Positions 1-8,508 are shown, counted from the stretch's first letter. The stretch is DNA of 19,155 nt from an uncultured Acidobacteriota bacterium (GCA_946887105.1 CAMPKJ010000066.1:1-19155); one strand, 5' to 3'. Made by a program: numbers and translations. The notes: generated by a model from the letters alone, not told the origin.

Positions 1-262
1 CTCGCCGGATGGCGTGCAGCCGTTCGTGTGGGCGCAGCAGCGCGGCTATCGCTATCGCCTGATCGGCGAGAACCTCGCGGTCGGCTATCGCGGCACCGCC
101 GTCGTCGACGGATGGATGCGCTCGCCAGGACATCGCGAGAACATCCTGCAGCGCGGCTTCGAGGAAGTGGGCATCGCCATCGCCGACGGCGCGCCGCAAC
201 GCGGTTACAGAGGACCAACGGTCGTGGCGATGTATGGTGCGTCGACGGCAGCGCGATGGTAA
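1..262 (+). CDS. CAP/SCP-domain (YkwD-like) secreted protein, C-terminal part
   Basis: This is the 3' end of a gene that enters from the left edge; codons are in frame from base 2 and stop at TAA 260-262. The visible 86 residues carry late CAP/SCP superfamily motifs: GENLAVG, then a W..SPGHRENIL block, then a G-[IV]-A strand and a terminal YG. In this family the His and Glu of the GEN and HREN blocks line a surface cavity. Bacterial members (YkwD type) are usually exported, and their biochemical role is poorly defined. The signal peptide and first half of the domain lie outside the window. The next gene starts 12 nt after this stop, so the two may be co-transcribed. A GTG at 14 is an internal codon, not a credible start, because it would discard the domain's first half. 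Confidence 0.8.
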   Translation, partial: SPDGVQPFVWAQQRGYRYRLIGENLAVGYRGTAVVDGWMRSPGHRENILQRGFEEVGIAIADGAPQRGYRGPTVVAMYGASTAARW

Positions 263-273
263 GTTTCGCGCCC

Positions 274-2052
274 ATGAAGACGCTCCAGACCCTCACCTTC
301 GCCGTAATGCTTGCAGTTGGGATGAACGCCACCGCGCAGCAGGAACCGCTTCCCGAGGGCTATTGGCCCGAGTCGAAGTCGAGCGCCATCCTCGCGAAGA
401 CGGAGACCATCCGCCTCGCGCCCGATCTCTCCGGCCTCACGCCGCAGGAGAAGGCCGCGCTCGAGGACCTGTTCGCGGCCGGCGAGATCATGCAGAAGCT
501 GTACGAGATCTCCCGCCATCACGAGGCGCGCACGGCGCTCGATCTGCTGCGCGTCGTCGACGTGCGCTTGGGCCAGCCGAAAGCGACGCAGAACCTGCTC
601 GACCTGTACCGCCTCTTCCAGGGTCCGATCGCCACCACGCTCGACAACAAACGCGAGCCGTTTCTCCCCGTCTCTCCGCAGCTGCCGGGACGCAACGTCT
701 ACCCGCATGACGCGACGAAGGCGGAGATCGACGCGTTTCTCGAGAAGTACAACGGCGAGCGCGAAGCGCTGCTCGCCGAGCGCAACGTCGTGCGCCGCCT
801 CACGCCGAACAATCTCCGCGACGATCTCCTGACGCTGAACACGTTCTCCCTCCTGCGCCAGCTCCATCCGGGCCTCGATGACCGTCTGCGCAGCCTGCAG
901 AGTGTCAACGATCCGAAGACGTTCTACTCCGTGCCGTATCCGGTGGCGTGGCCGGACGAACTCACCACCGCGTACGTGCGCCTGATGCGCGCCGCGGCAA
1001 CGCTGGAGCGGAGCGACGCGGAGTTCGCACGCTACCTGCGCAATCGCGCGCGCGATCTCGTCACCAACGACTACGAGAGCGGCGACGCGTCCTGGGTCAC
1101 CGGCCGCTTCCAGCGCCTGAACGCGCAGATCGGCGCGTACGAAACATACGACGACGCGCTGTACGGCGTGAAGGCGTTCCACAGCATGAGCATCCTCCTG
1201 CTCAACGAGAAGGCCACCTCCGATCTGCGCAAGGCGCTCGGCGGATTGCAGGCCATCGAGGACGCACTCCCGTACACGGCGCACAAGAAGGTGCGCGAGG
1301 ACATTCCGATCGGCGTGTATGAAGTGATCGCCGATTACGGTCAGGCGCGCGGCACGAACACGGCCACCATCCTCCCGAACGACGCGCTGTTCTCGCGCCG
1401 CTACGGCCGCACGATCCTGCTGCGCGAGAACATCATGAAGCACCCGTCGATCTTCGCCGCCGACATGCGCGTGTGGAAGGCGGCGGTCGGCGCGCCGCAG
1501 GCGAATGACCTCGCCGCCGAGGGCAACTTCCAGCGCACGCTGTGGCACGAGATCGGTCACTACCTCGGCGTCGATCGCGACAAGAACGGCCGCACGCTCG
1601 ATGTCGCGCTCGAGGACTACGCCGATTCCGTCGAAGAGATGAAGGCCGACCTCGTGTCGCTGTTCGCGCTGCAGCGCATGAACCATCCATCGCTGCGCGC
1701 GATCCAGGCCAGCGGCATCCGCCGCACGCTGCAGAACGTCCAGCCGCGCAAGGACCAACCGTATCAGATGATGCAGCTGGTGCAGTTCAACTGGTTCCTC
1801 GACAAGGGACTGCTCACCGCCGGCAACGACGCGCGCCTGACGGTGCACTATGACAAGTACCCGGAAGCGGTGACGTCGCTGCTCGCCGAGGTGCTCAAAC
1901 TCCAGCACGAAGGCGACAAGGCGGCCACCGCGGCGTTCTTCGACAAGTGGACGTCGTGGACGCCGCAGCTGCACGACAGACTGGCGGCGCGCATCCGCGA
2001 CGCGCAGGGCGCGCGGTTCCGCATCGTGAAATACGCGGCGTTGGGCGAGTAA
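274..2052 (+). CDS. Secreted M49-like (dipeptidyl-peptidase III-like) zinc metallopeptidase
   Basis: A 592-residue protein starting with a signal peptide (MKTLQTLTFAVMLAVGMNATA, then QQ), so export across the inner membrane is expected. The zincin motif HEIGH is at residues 425-429, and a second block EEMKAD is at 454-459, which resembles the EE-x-KAD zinc-ligand block of M49 and M49-like proteins. H425, H429 and the second glutamate of the later block would bind zinc, with E426 as catalytic base. Classical DPP III has a six-residue HELLGH and a longer gap between motifs. The five-residue HExxH here fits the shorter bacterial M49-like branch, so exo-dipeptidase activity is inferred only. ATG 274 is chosen because it gives the signal peptide; ATG 256 overlaps the previous stop and would add MVSFAP. 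Neither start has a good ribosome-binding site. It converges on the next gene with 2 nt between stops. Confidence 0.72.
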   Translation: MKTLQTLTFAVMLAVGMNATAQQEPLPEGYWPESKSSAILAKTETIRLAPDLSGLTPQEKAALEDLFAAGEIMQKLYEISRHHEARTALDLLRVVDVRLGQPKATQNLLDLYRLFQGPIATTLDNKREPFLPVSPQLPGRNVYPHDATKAEIDAFLEKYNGEREALLAERNVVRRLTPNNLRDDLLTLNTFSLLRQLHPGLDDRLRSLQSVNDPKTFYSVPYPVAWPDELTTAYVRLMRAAATLERSDAEFARYLRNRARDLVTNDYESGDASWVTGRFQRLNAQIGAYETYDDALYGVKAFHSMSILLLNEKATSDLRKALGGLQAIEDALPYTAHKKVREDIPIGVYEVIADYGQARGTNTATILPNDALFSRRYGRTILLRENIMKHPSIFAADMRVWKAAVGAPQANDLAAEGNFQRTLWHEIGHYLGVDRDKNGRTLDVALEDYADSVEEMKADLVSLFALQRMNHPSLRAIQASGIRRTLQNVQPRKDQPYQMMQLVQFNWFLDKGLLTAGNDARLTVHYDKYPEAVTSLLAEVLKLQHEGDKAATAAFFDKWTSWTPQLHDRLAARIRDAQGARFRIVKYAALGE

Positions 2053-2054
2053 GT

Positions 2055-2609
2055 TCAAGGAGTGCGGTCCCACGCCTGCGGCTGGAACTGCGGATCGATC
2101 GCGCATTGCGTCACGTTGTGCGCGTAGTTGGCGATCGTCGTGAACGCGATCACGGCGATCGTCTCCAGCAACTGCGCGCGCGTGAATCCGGCGTGCAGCA
2201 GCGCGCGTTTCGCGTCCTCCGAGGCGTGGCCGCCGTTCTCCATGAGGTGGCGTGTGTACGTCGCGAGCGCGCCCAGGCGCGGGGCATCGGGCGTCTCACC
2301 CACCCGCAGCGCCTCGACGACCGCGTCCGACGCACCGTGCATCTTCGCGAAGGTCGAATGCGCGGCCATGCAATACGAGCAGTGGTTGGCGAAGCTCACG
2401 CAGAGTGAGATGACCTCGCGCTCGAGCGGCGTGAGCGAGCTGCGCGCAAGGATCGAGCGGACGCTCGTGAATCCCTCGATGAGCGCCGGCGAATCGGCCA
2501 TCGTCGCCGCCAGATTGGGCACGAAGCCGATCTCCTTCTGCAGAGTCAGCAGCGTCGGTTGCGAGGCGGGCGGAGCGGACTCCATGGTGTGAATCGGAAA
2601 GTCGGGCAT
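2055..2609 (-). CDS. AhpD-like / carboxymuconolactone decarboxylase family protein
   Basis: A 184-residue cytosolic protein of the CMD/AhpD fold. The redox motif C-S-Y-C with a following histidine (C77, C80, H84, in HCSYCMAAHS) is preceded by the conserved LT-x-LEREVISL helix and followed by a second helical half. AhpD-type proteins use this Cys pair and His as a thiol relay for peroxide reduction. Many relatives are annotated as peroxidase-related enzymes, and the substrate here is not evident. ATG 2609 is chosen because an AAAGGAG ribosome-binding site sits 7 nt before it; a longer frame begins upstream but lacks such a site. The gene is divergent from an XRE/MmyB-type regulator that plausibly controls it. 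Confidence 0.85.
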   Translation of the reverse strand: MPDFPIHTMESAPPASQPTLLTLQKEIGFVPNLAATMADSPALIEGFTSVRSILARSSLTPLEREVISLCVSFANHCSYCMAAHSTFAKMHGASDAVVEALRVGETPDAPRLGALATYTRHLMENGGHASEDAKRALLHAGFTRAQLLETIAVIAFTTIANYAHNVTQCAIDPQFQPQAWDRTP

Positions 2610-2643
2610 CACTGTTCTCCTTTTTTCATCGTGTTGCCCGCGC

Positions 2644-2673
2644 AATATCCGTCCCCGGCGTGCGCAGCAACAA
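2644..2673 (-). promoter_or_regulatory. Candidate sigma70-type promoter for the AhpD-like gene
   Basis: On the minus strand, TTGTTG (2668-2673) and GATATT (2644-2649) are separated by 18 bp. This predicts a leader of roughly 28 nt that carries the AGGAG site before ATG 2609. It lies in the 129-bp divergent region shared with the regulator gene. Judged by motif only. Confidence 0.4.
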
Positions 2674-2738
2674 CTCCCTCGGAGGGAGGCGCGAGGAGTC
2701 GCAGCCTGCAGCTACACTCGCGGCGGAGAGTGACCTTG

Positions 2739-3554
2739 ATGGCCAACGGACCCGCGCACGGCGACGCTCCCCCGGTCGGACGATTGCTCAAGCATTGGCG
2801 CCAGGTGCGGCGCAAGAGTCAGCTCACGCTCGCGCTCGAAGCCGACGTCTCCCCGCGCCACCTCGGCTTCATCGAGATCGGACGCTCCAGGCCGAGCCGC
2901 GAAATGGTGCTGATCCTCGCGCAGGCGCTCGATGTGCCGCTGCGCGAGCGGAACGATCTGCTGCTCGCTGCCGGCTTTGCTCCGATGTATCACGAGACCG
3001 GACTCAGTGACCCGGCGTTGACGCAGGCGCGACGCGCGCTCGACAGCATCCTTCGCCAACAGGAGCCCTATCCGGCGGTTGTGATGGATCGGCACTGGAA
3101 CATCCTGCTGACGAACGACGCCGCGTCGCGATTCTTCGGAATGTTCATCGATCTCGCGGCGGAGGCCCAGCCGGTCAACATCCTGAAGATGATGTTCGAT
3201 CCGCAGAAGCTCCGGCCCGTCGTCGCGAACTGGGAAGCGGTTGCGGAAGCGCTGATTCAACGCGTGCACCGCGAGGCGGTCGGAGGGACACCCGATCGCG
3301 AGACCACGAACCTGCTCGGAGAGCTGCTGTCCTACCCGGACGTCCCGAACCGCTGGTCCGTTCCGGATCTGACGAACGCGCCGATGCCGATCCTTCCGGT
3401 CGAGTTTCACACTCCCGAAGTCACGATGAGGTTCTTCTCGACCGTGACGACCCTCGGCACGCCGCGGGATATCACGCTGCAGGAGATCCGCATCGAGTGT
3501 TTCTTCCCGGCCGATGCGGCCACGGAGGCACGCGCTTGCGAGCTCGCGGAGTGA
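2739..3554 (+). CDS. XRE-family regulator with MmyB-like ligand-binding domain
   Basis: A 271-residue transcription regulator. Residues about 14-70 form a Cro/CI-type helix-turn-helix (LLKHWRQVRRKSQLTLALEA, then SPRHLGFIEIGRSRPSREM). The rest (about 90-260) matches the MmyB-like regulator ligand-binding domain, recognisable by YPAVVMDRHWNILLTNDAA and the C-terminal TTLGTPRDITLQEIRIECFFPAD block. That domain is PAS-like and may bind fatty-acid-type ligands. The start at 2739 is preceded by GGAGAG with about 9 nt spacing. A TACACT -10-like element is at 2713-2718. The divergent placement beside the AhpD-like gene suggests local control, a pairing often seen for this regulator family. Confidence 0.85.
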   Translation: MANGPAHGDAPPVGRLLKHWRQVRRKSQLTLALEADVSPRHLGFIEIGRSRPSREMVLILAQALDVPLRERNDLLLAAGFAPMYHETGLSDPALTQARRALDSILRQQEPYPAVVMDRHWNILLTNDAASRFFGMFIDLAAEAQPVNILKMMFDPQKLRPVVANWEAVAEALIQRVHREAVGGTPDRETTNLLGELLSYPDVPNRWSVPDLTNAPMPILPVEFHTPEVTMRFFSTVTTLGTPRDITLQEIRIECFFPADAATEARACELAE

Positions 3555-3570
3555 CGCAGCCCGTGCTACG

Positions 3571-3576
3571 TACAAT
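3571..3576 (+). promoter_or_regulatory. Probable -10 element (TACAAT) giving a leaderless start
   Basis: TACAAT matches 5 of 6 bases of the sigma70 -10 consensus and ends exactly 6 nt before ATG 3583. That places the predicted transcription start on the A of the start codon. No Shine-Dalgarno sequence and no convincing -35 box were found. Confidence 0.45.
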
Positions 3577-3582
3577 GCGCGC

Positions 3583-5922
3583 ATGAAACGAGCGGCCGCC
3601 CTACTGCTTCTTCTTACCGCCTGCGCAACGAACCGGCCAGTCGTCCAGCCGGCCAGTGGTCAGGAGGTCACTCCGCCCGCTGCCTCGTCGACGACTCGGT
3701 TCAATGGCTTCATCCCTCTTCAATGGGACGAATCGTCCGGCAAGCTGCTGATGGAAGTCACCCGCTTCGGCGAGGAGATGATCTGGCAGGTCTCGCTCGC
3801 ATCCGGCGTGGGATCGAATCCGATCGGACTCGATCGCTCGCAGCTCGGCGCGACGCATCTGATTCGCTTCGAGCGCGTCGGGCCGCGCGTGCTGATGGTC
3901 GAGCCGAACTACGCCTATCGCGCGCTGTCGAACGATCCATCGGAGCGGCGCGCGGTCGAGCAGTCGTTCGCGCAGTCGATCCTGGCCGGATTCAAAGTGG
4001 AATCGACGACGCCGCGCGGCGTGCTCGTCGACGCGACGGAGTTCTTCCTCTCCGACGCGCACGGCGTCACCCGCCGCTTGCGCGACGCGCAGCAGGGGTC
4101 GTATGCGCTCGACCGCAACCGCAGCGCGATTTATCTGCCGCGCACGAAGGCGTTCCCGCGCAATACGGAAGTCGAGGCGACGCTCACGTTCACCACCAAC
4201 GATCGTCCGGGCGCGCTCGTGCGCGGCGTCACGCCGACGCCTGAAGTGATCACCGTGCGGCAACATCATTCCTTCGTCGCGCTGCCGGAGCCCGGCTTCC
4301 AGCCGCGCCGGCAGGATCCGCGCGTGGGCGTGTTCGGCGTGGAGTTCTACGACTACGCGTCACCGTTCACCGAGCCGATCACGAAGCGCTGGGTGGCGCG
4401 GCACCGCCTCGACGCCGGCAAGCCGGTCGTTTACTACGTCGACAACGGCGTGCCCGAGCCGATCCGCACCGCGCTCGTCGAAGGCGCGGCGTGGTGGGCC
4501 GAGGCGTTTGCGGCGGCCGGCTATCCGACCGGCTTTCAGGTGAAGGTGCTCCCCGCCGACGCCGATCCGCTGGACGTCCGCTACAACGTCATCAACTGGG
4601 TGCATCGCTCGACACGCGGCTGGTCGTACGGCGCAAGCGTGGTCGATCCGCGCACCGGCGAGATCATCAAAGGCAACGTGCTCCTCGGATCGCTGCGCAT
4701 CCGTCAGGACGCCATGCTCGCGCGCGGTCTCATGGCGCAGTTCGACGCGCTCGATCCGAAAACGAGTCCGTCGCTGATGGCTCTCGCGCGCATCCGCCAG
4801 CTCTCCGCGCACGAAGTCGGACACACGCTCGGCCTCGATCACAACATGGCCGCCTCGACCGACAACCGCGCCTCGGTGATGGACTATCCGGCGCCGCACG
4901 TGAGGATCGTCAACGGGACACTGGATTTGTCCGAGGCCTATACGAGCGGCGTCGGGCCGTACGACATCGCGGCCATTCGCTACACGTACGCGCCGGTCGC
5001 GAACGACGCCGAGCTCGATGCGCTCGCGAAGGCCACGCCGCTGTTCGTCTCCGATCCGCACTCGCGTCCTGTCGGTGGCGCTCATCCGTTGGGATCCGTG
5101 TGGGACAACGGAGCGGATCCGATCGCGACGCTGCGTCACGAGATCGAAGTGCGGCGCATCGCGCTGGAGCAGTTCGGACTGCGCAACATCCCGAACGGCA
5201 CGCCGCTCTCCGCGCTCGAGGAGACGCTCGTGCCGCTCTACCTGCATCATCGCTATCAGCTCGAGGCAGCGGCGAAGTCGATCGGCGGCGTGTCGTTCTC
5301 GTATGCGGTCAAGGACGCGTCGACGACCGGCGCGGCGCAGCAGGTCGTGCCCGCGACGCAGCAGCGCGAGGCGCTGAACGCGGTGATGCTCACGCTCGAG
5401 CCGCAGTTCCTGGAGATCCCGCAGCGCATCGTCGAGCTGATCCCGCCGCCGTCGTACGCGTGGGGCGATGCGAACACGGAGCTCTTCCCGCGCCGCACCG
5501 ATCCCGTCTTCGATCCGATCGCCGCGGCCATGACCTCCGCCGACATCACCGTTTCCGCGCTGCTCGATCCCGCACGCGCCGCCCGCCTCACGCAACAGCG
5601 CGACAACCTCTCCCTGCGCGACGTCACCGACGCGCTCGTCGACACCGCCGCGCGGCAAGGCGCGGTCGCGCGCGCCACGCGCACGCTGGTGATGACGCGG
5701 CTCGCACAGCTGGCCGCGAATCGCGACGCCGCACCGCAGGTGCGGGCCGAAGCGAGCGACGCCTTGCGGCGATTGGCGTCGCGGCTCACGGGCAGCGTGC
5801 CCGATTCCGCCGAGGGGGCACACCGCCGCGCGACGCGGGACGAGATCGAGCGCTTCCTGGCCAGACCGGAGACGTGGCAGGCGCCCGTGATTCCGGCGGT
5901 TCCGCCGGGACCACCCATTTAG
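3583..5922 (+). CDS. Zinc-dependent met-zincin lipoprotein (DUF5117/DUF4953-like)
   Basis: A 779-residue putative lipoprotein. The N-terminus MKRAAALLLLLTAC ends in an LTAC lipobox with lipidated C14. The metzincin zinc site HEVGHTLGLDH is at residues 410-420 (H410, E411, H414, H420), and the Met-turn follows in SVMDYP around M433. Size, the N-terminal beta-rich part (residues about 40-270) and the catalytic part match the DUF5117 plus DUF4953 family of uncharacterised zinc-dependent metalloproteases found in Bacteroidota and Acidobacteriota. The substrate is unknown; a cell-envelope location is expected. The start is supported by the lipoprotein signal and by a -10-like hexamer immediately upstream. 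It lies 28 nt after the regulator but appears to have its own promoter. A repeat hairpin begins 1 nt after its stop. Confidence 0.85.
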   Translation: MKRAAALLLLLTACATNRPVVQPASGQEVTPPAASSTTRFNGFIPLQWDESSGKLLMEVTRFGEEMIWQVSLASGVGSNPIGLDRSQLGATHLIRFERVGPRVLMVEPNYAYRALSNDPSERRAVEQSFAQSILAGFKVESTTPRGVLVDATEFFLSDAHGVTRRLRDAQQGSYALDRNRSAIYLPRTKAFPRNTEVEATLTFTTNDRPGALVRGVTPTPEVITVRQHHSFVALPEPGFQPRRQDPRVGVFGVEFYDYASPFTEPITKRWVARHRLDAGKPVVYYVDNGVPEPIRTALVEGAAWWAEAFAAAGYPTGFQVKVLPADADPLDVRYNVINWVHRSTRGWSYGASVVDPRTGEIIKGNVLLGSLRIRQDAMLARGLMAQFDALDPKTSPSLMALARIRQLSAHEVGHTLGLDHNMAASTDNRASVMDYPAPHVRIVNGTLDLSEAYTSGVGPYDIAAIRYTYAPVANDAELDALAKATPLFVSDPHSRPVGGAHPLGSVWDNGADPIATLRHEIEVRRIALEQFGLRNIPNGTPLSALEETLVPLYLHHRYQLEAAAKSIGGVSFSYAVKDASTTGAAQQVVPATQQREALNAVMLTLEPQFLEIPQRIVELIPPPSYAWGDANTELFPRRTDPVFDPIAAAMTSADITVSALLDPARAARLTQQRDNLSLRDVTDALVDTAARQGAVARATRTLVMTRLAQLAANRDAAPQVRAEASDALRRLASRLTGSVPDSAEGAHRRATRDEIERFLARPETWQAPVIPAVPPGPPI

Positions 5923-5923
5923 C

Positions 5924-6005
5924 CGAGTTCCTCGGTTCCTCGGAGTTCCTCGGAGTTCCTCGGGGGTGTCTCCTCCGAGGGAACCGAGGAACGCCGAGGA
6001 ACTCG
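5924..6005. repeat. Word-iterated inverted repeat A (GTTCCTCGGA family)
   Basis: The left half iterates GTTCCTCGG-type words four times and the right half iterates the complement (CCGAGGAAC). The outer arms CGAGTTCCTCGG (5924-5935) and CCGAGGAACTCG (5994-6005) are perfect 12-bp inverted repeats; the inner part pairs with small bulges. It begins 1 nt after the TAG of the metalloprotease gene. The remaining 70 nt to the next gene contain an AT-rich GAAACTTTTCGTACC stretch near 6025-6040 that could hold the efflux operon promoter, but no clear box pair was seen. Confidence 0.8.
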
Positions 6006-6075
6006 CCCCCAGCCTAACTTTCTCTGAAACTTTTCGTACCTACTGAGCGTAATTCGCTTCGTCAGGAGAAGCTCT

Positions 6076-7176
6076 ATGTCCAGACTCGGAAAAGTCCTCG
6101 TTCTGCTCATCGTCCTCGCGCTCGCCAGCGTTGGCGTCTACGCCGTCGCGCGGAATGGGAAGAAGAATGAAGGCGGGCTGAAGGAAGTCGAAGTCATCCA
6201 GGGAACGATCGTCGAGAAGGCGGTCGCCGTCGGGCAGATCCAGCCGCGGCAGAAGTTCCAGGTGAAATCGAAGATCTCCGGCATCGTCCGCCGCGCGCTC
6301 GTGCAGGTCGGCGACACGGTCAAGGCGGGCGATCCGCTGTTCGAGATCGCACCCGATCCCACGCCGCTCGAAGTCTCGGAAGTCGACCGCCGTGTCGAAT
6401 CCGCCACCGCATCGTTCCGCCGCGCCGAGAGCGACTTCAACCGCGCCACCGAGCTCGCCTCGAGCGGCGTTCTGCCGCGCTCGGACGTCGAACAGAAACG
6501 GGAATCGTACGAGTTGGCCCGCGTGGCTTTGCTCAAGGCGCAGCAGGATCGCGACCTCACCCGCAAAGGGCGCCTGAGCGCCGGCGGACAGGAATCGATC
6601 ATCCGCGCGCCCGCGGCCGGAACCGTGCTCACCCGCTCGGTGAATGAAGGCGATCCGATCGTGCCGCTGACTTCGTATCAGCCCGGCACCGAGATGGCGT
6701 CCATCGCCGACATGTCCGATCTGATCTTCAAGGGCACCGTCGACGAGATCGACGTCGGCAAGCTCTCGGTGGGCATGCAGGCGCGCATCAAAGTCGGTGC
6801 ATTGCCGACCGACGTCGTCACCGGCAGCGTCGCGCGCATCGCCCCGCAGGCGCAGCAGAAAGAAGGGGCCACGCTCTTCGACGTCGAGATCGAGCTCGAT
6901 CCGGGCCAGAAGATCACCCTCCGCGCCGGCTACTCCGCCAACGCCGACGTGATCATCCGCGAAAAGAAAGACGTGCTGGTGCTCCCCGAGCGCCTGGTCA
7001 CGTTCGAAGACGGCGGCAAGAAGACCTTCGTCGAAGTCCCGAACGCCGACCCGAAAGCGGAGCCGAAGAAAGTCGACGTCAAGACCGGCATCTCCGACGG
7101 CCTGAACGTCGAGATCATCTCGGGCCTGAAGAAGGGCGAGAAGGTCGTGGAGCGGCCGCCGAAGGAAATCTCGTGA
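6076..7176 (+). CDS. Membrane-fusion (periplasmic adaptor) protein, MacA/HlyD-like
   Basis: A 366-residue inner-membrane-anchored adaptor. One N-terminal membrane segment lies at residues about 4-26, followed by a beta-barrel/lipoyl region with the ISGIVRRALVQVGDTVKAGDPLFEI half-motif. A short coiled-coil hairpin (about 105-170, rich in Glu, Arg and Ala) follows, then the second lipoyl half (IRAPAAGTVLTRSVNEGDPIVP), a barrel domain and a membrane-proximal domain. MacA-type adaptors link an ABC exporter to an outer-membrane channel and stimulate the ATPase. A clear AGGAGA site at 6064-6069 supports ATG 6076. It is first of four co-directional genes (adaptor, two permeases, ATPase). No TolC-like gene is in the window. 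The cargo (macrolide, lipid, peptide) cannot be deduced. Confidence 0.9.
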   Translation: MSRLGKVLVLLIVLALASVGVYAVARNGKKNEGGLKEVEVIQGTIVEKAVAVGQIQPRQKFQVKSKISGIVRRALVQVGDTVKAGDPLFEIAPDPTPLEVSEVDRRVESATASFRRAESDFNRATELASSGVLPRSDVEQKRESYELARVALLKAQQDRDLTRKGRLSAGGQESIIRAPAAGTVLTRSVNEGDPIVPLTSYQPGTEMASIADMSDLIFKGTVDEIDVGKLSVGMQARIKVGALPTDVVTGSVARIAPQAQQKEGATLFDVEIELDPGQKITLRAGYSANADVIIREKKDVLVLPERLVTFEDGGKKTFVEVPNADPKAEPKKVDVKTGISDGLNVEIISGLKKGEKVVERPPKEIS

Positions 7177-7178
7177 TC

Positions 7179-7250
7179 GAAGAGTGAAGGGTGAAGAGTG
7201 AAGAGTGAAACGCTCTTCCTTCACCCTTCACTGTTCACCCTTCACACTTC
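7179..7250. repeat. Word-iterated hairpin B (GAGTGAAG family)
   Basis: Arms 7179-7209 and 7220-7250 are 31 bp each and pair at 28 of 31 positions, with a 10-nt loop. The left arm is built from GAAGAGTGAAGGGTGAA-type words. The hairpin starts 2 nt after the adaptor stop (TGA 7174-7176) and ends 4 nt before the permease ATG at 7255, so it fills almost the whole spacer. Confidence 0.9.
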
Positions 7251-7254
7251 AATC

Positions 7255-8499
7255 ATGGTCACTCTCAAAGACGTCTTCCGCCAGCTCATCCGCGACGTGC
7301 GCACGGAAAAGTTGCGCACGTTCCTCACGGTCTTCGGGATCGTGTGGGGCACCGTCGCGATCAGTCTGATGCTCGCGTTCGGGACCGGTCTGCACAAGAA
7401 CCTGATCAAGCAGACCGCGGGCCTCGGCGATCGCATCGTCATCGCCTGGCCGGGCCTGACCTCGATTCCGTTCGAAGGGCTCGGCAAGGGACGCCGCCTG
7501 CGGGTGACCGAGGAAGACATCGCCGCGGTCCGAAGCCAGGTGGCCGGCCTGAAGGCCATCTCGGGCGAGTACATGACCTCGATGCGCCTCGACTACGGCA
7601 CGAAGACGATGTCGATCGACGTCTCCGGCGTGGCCTCGGAATTCGGCGGGATGCGCAACCTCGTTCCGTCGTCCGGCGGGCGATTCGTCAACCCGATCGA
7701 CGACCGCGAACAGCGCCGCGTGATCTTTCTCGGCGACAAGCTCGCGGAGAACATCTTCGGGGCAGGTCCTGACGCTGTCAGCAACGCCGTCGGCAAGACC
7801 GTGCTCGTGAACCAGTCGCCGTTCCTGGTCATCGGCGTGCTGATCCGGAAGGCGCAGGACTCCAGCTACTCGGGCCGCGACAACGAGAAGGCGTTCATCC
7901 CCTCGTCGACGTTCCGCGCGCTGAGCGGCGACAAGTACGTCGACAACATGGTCTTCCAGGCCGGCAACTCGGCCGAGACCAAGGCGGTCATCGAGCGCGT
8001 GAGCACCGCGTTCGGCAATCGCCTGCGCTTCGACGCCAAAGACAAGGAAGCGATGTCGATGTGGGACACGACCGAACAGTTCCAGTTCTTCGACATCTTC
8101 ATGCTGTCGTTCAATGCGTTCCTGGGCATCATCGGCGTGCTCACGCTGATCGTCGGCGGCATCGGCGTGTCGAACATCATGAACGTGGTCATCGAAGAGC
8201 GCACCCGCGAGATCGGCATCAAGATGGCCCTCGGCGCGAAGTCCCGCTCCATCCTGATGCAGTTCCTGCTCGAGACGCTGATGATCACCATCTTCGGCGG
8301 CCTGATCGGATTCATCATCTCGCTCGGCATCTGCGCGATCTTCCCGCCGTCGCTGTACGACTACGTCGGCAAGCCCGAAGTTTCCCCGATCGTTGCGCTC
8401 TTCACCGCCATCGCGCTCGGCCTGGTCGGCGTGGTGGCGGGCTACTTCCCGGCACGCGATGCGTCGCGGCTGGATCCTGTCGTGGCGATGAAACTGTGA
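7255..8499 (+). CDS. ABC transporter permease 1, MacB/FtsX-type
   Basis: A 414-residue permease without its own ATPase domain. Topology fits MacB: a first membrane helix (about 20-45, TFLTVFGIVWGTVAISLMLAF), a large periplasmic MacB_PCD-like domain, then three C-terminal helices with the FtsX signature IGVSNIMNVVIEERTREIGIKMALGAK. It ends in GYFPARDASRLDPVVAMKL, the usual family C-terminus. ATG 7255 is chosen because homology begins at VTLKDVFRQLIRD. An in-frame ATG at 7198 would place hairpin B in the protein as low-complexity sequence. No Shine-Dalgarno sequence precedes 7255 because hairpin B occupies that space. It shares the permease role with the paralogous next gene. Confidence 0.9.
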   Translation: MVTLKDVFRQLIRDVRTEKLRTFLTVFGIVWGTVAISLMLAFGTGLHKNLIKQTAGLGDRIVIAWPGLTSIPFEGLGKGRRLRVTEEDIAAVRSQVAGLKAISGEYMTSMRLDYGTKTMSIDVSGVASEFGGMRNLVPSSGGRFVNPIDDREQRRVIFLGDKLAENIFGAGPDAVSNAVGKTVLVNQSPFLVIGVLIRKAQDSSYSGRDNEKAFIPSSTFRALSGDKYVDNMVFQAGNSAETKAVIERVSTAFGNRLRFDAKDKEAMSMWDTTEQFQFFDIFMLSFNAFLGIIGVLTLIVGGIGVSNIMNVVIEERTREIGIKMALGAKSRSILMQFLLETLMITIFGGLIGFIISLGICAIFPPSLYDYVGKPEVSPIVALFTAIALGLVGVVAGYFPARDASRLDPVVAMKL

Positions 8500-8508
8500 G
8501 GTGAGACG

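Noticed and set aside
205..2106. Long minus-strand open frame (633 codons) opposite the M49-like gene
   Set aside because: It is an arginine-rich shadow of a GC-rich gene with no recognisable domain; the plus strand has a signal peptide and zincin motifs. The same applies to the long minus-strand frames at 4360-5823, 6040-7224, 7249-9207 and 14787-16580.
7198..7254. N-terminal extension of permease 1 from ATG 7198
   Set aside because: The added residues are a translation of the repeat hairpin and do not resemble the family N-terminus, which starts at 7255. It is kept only as a testable alternative.
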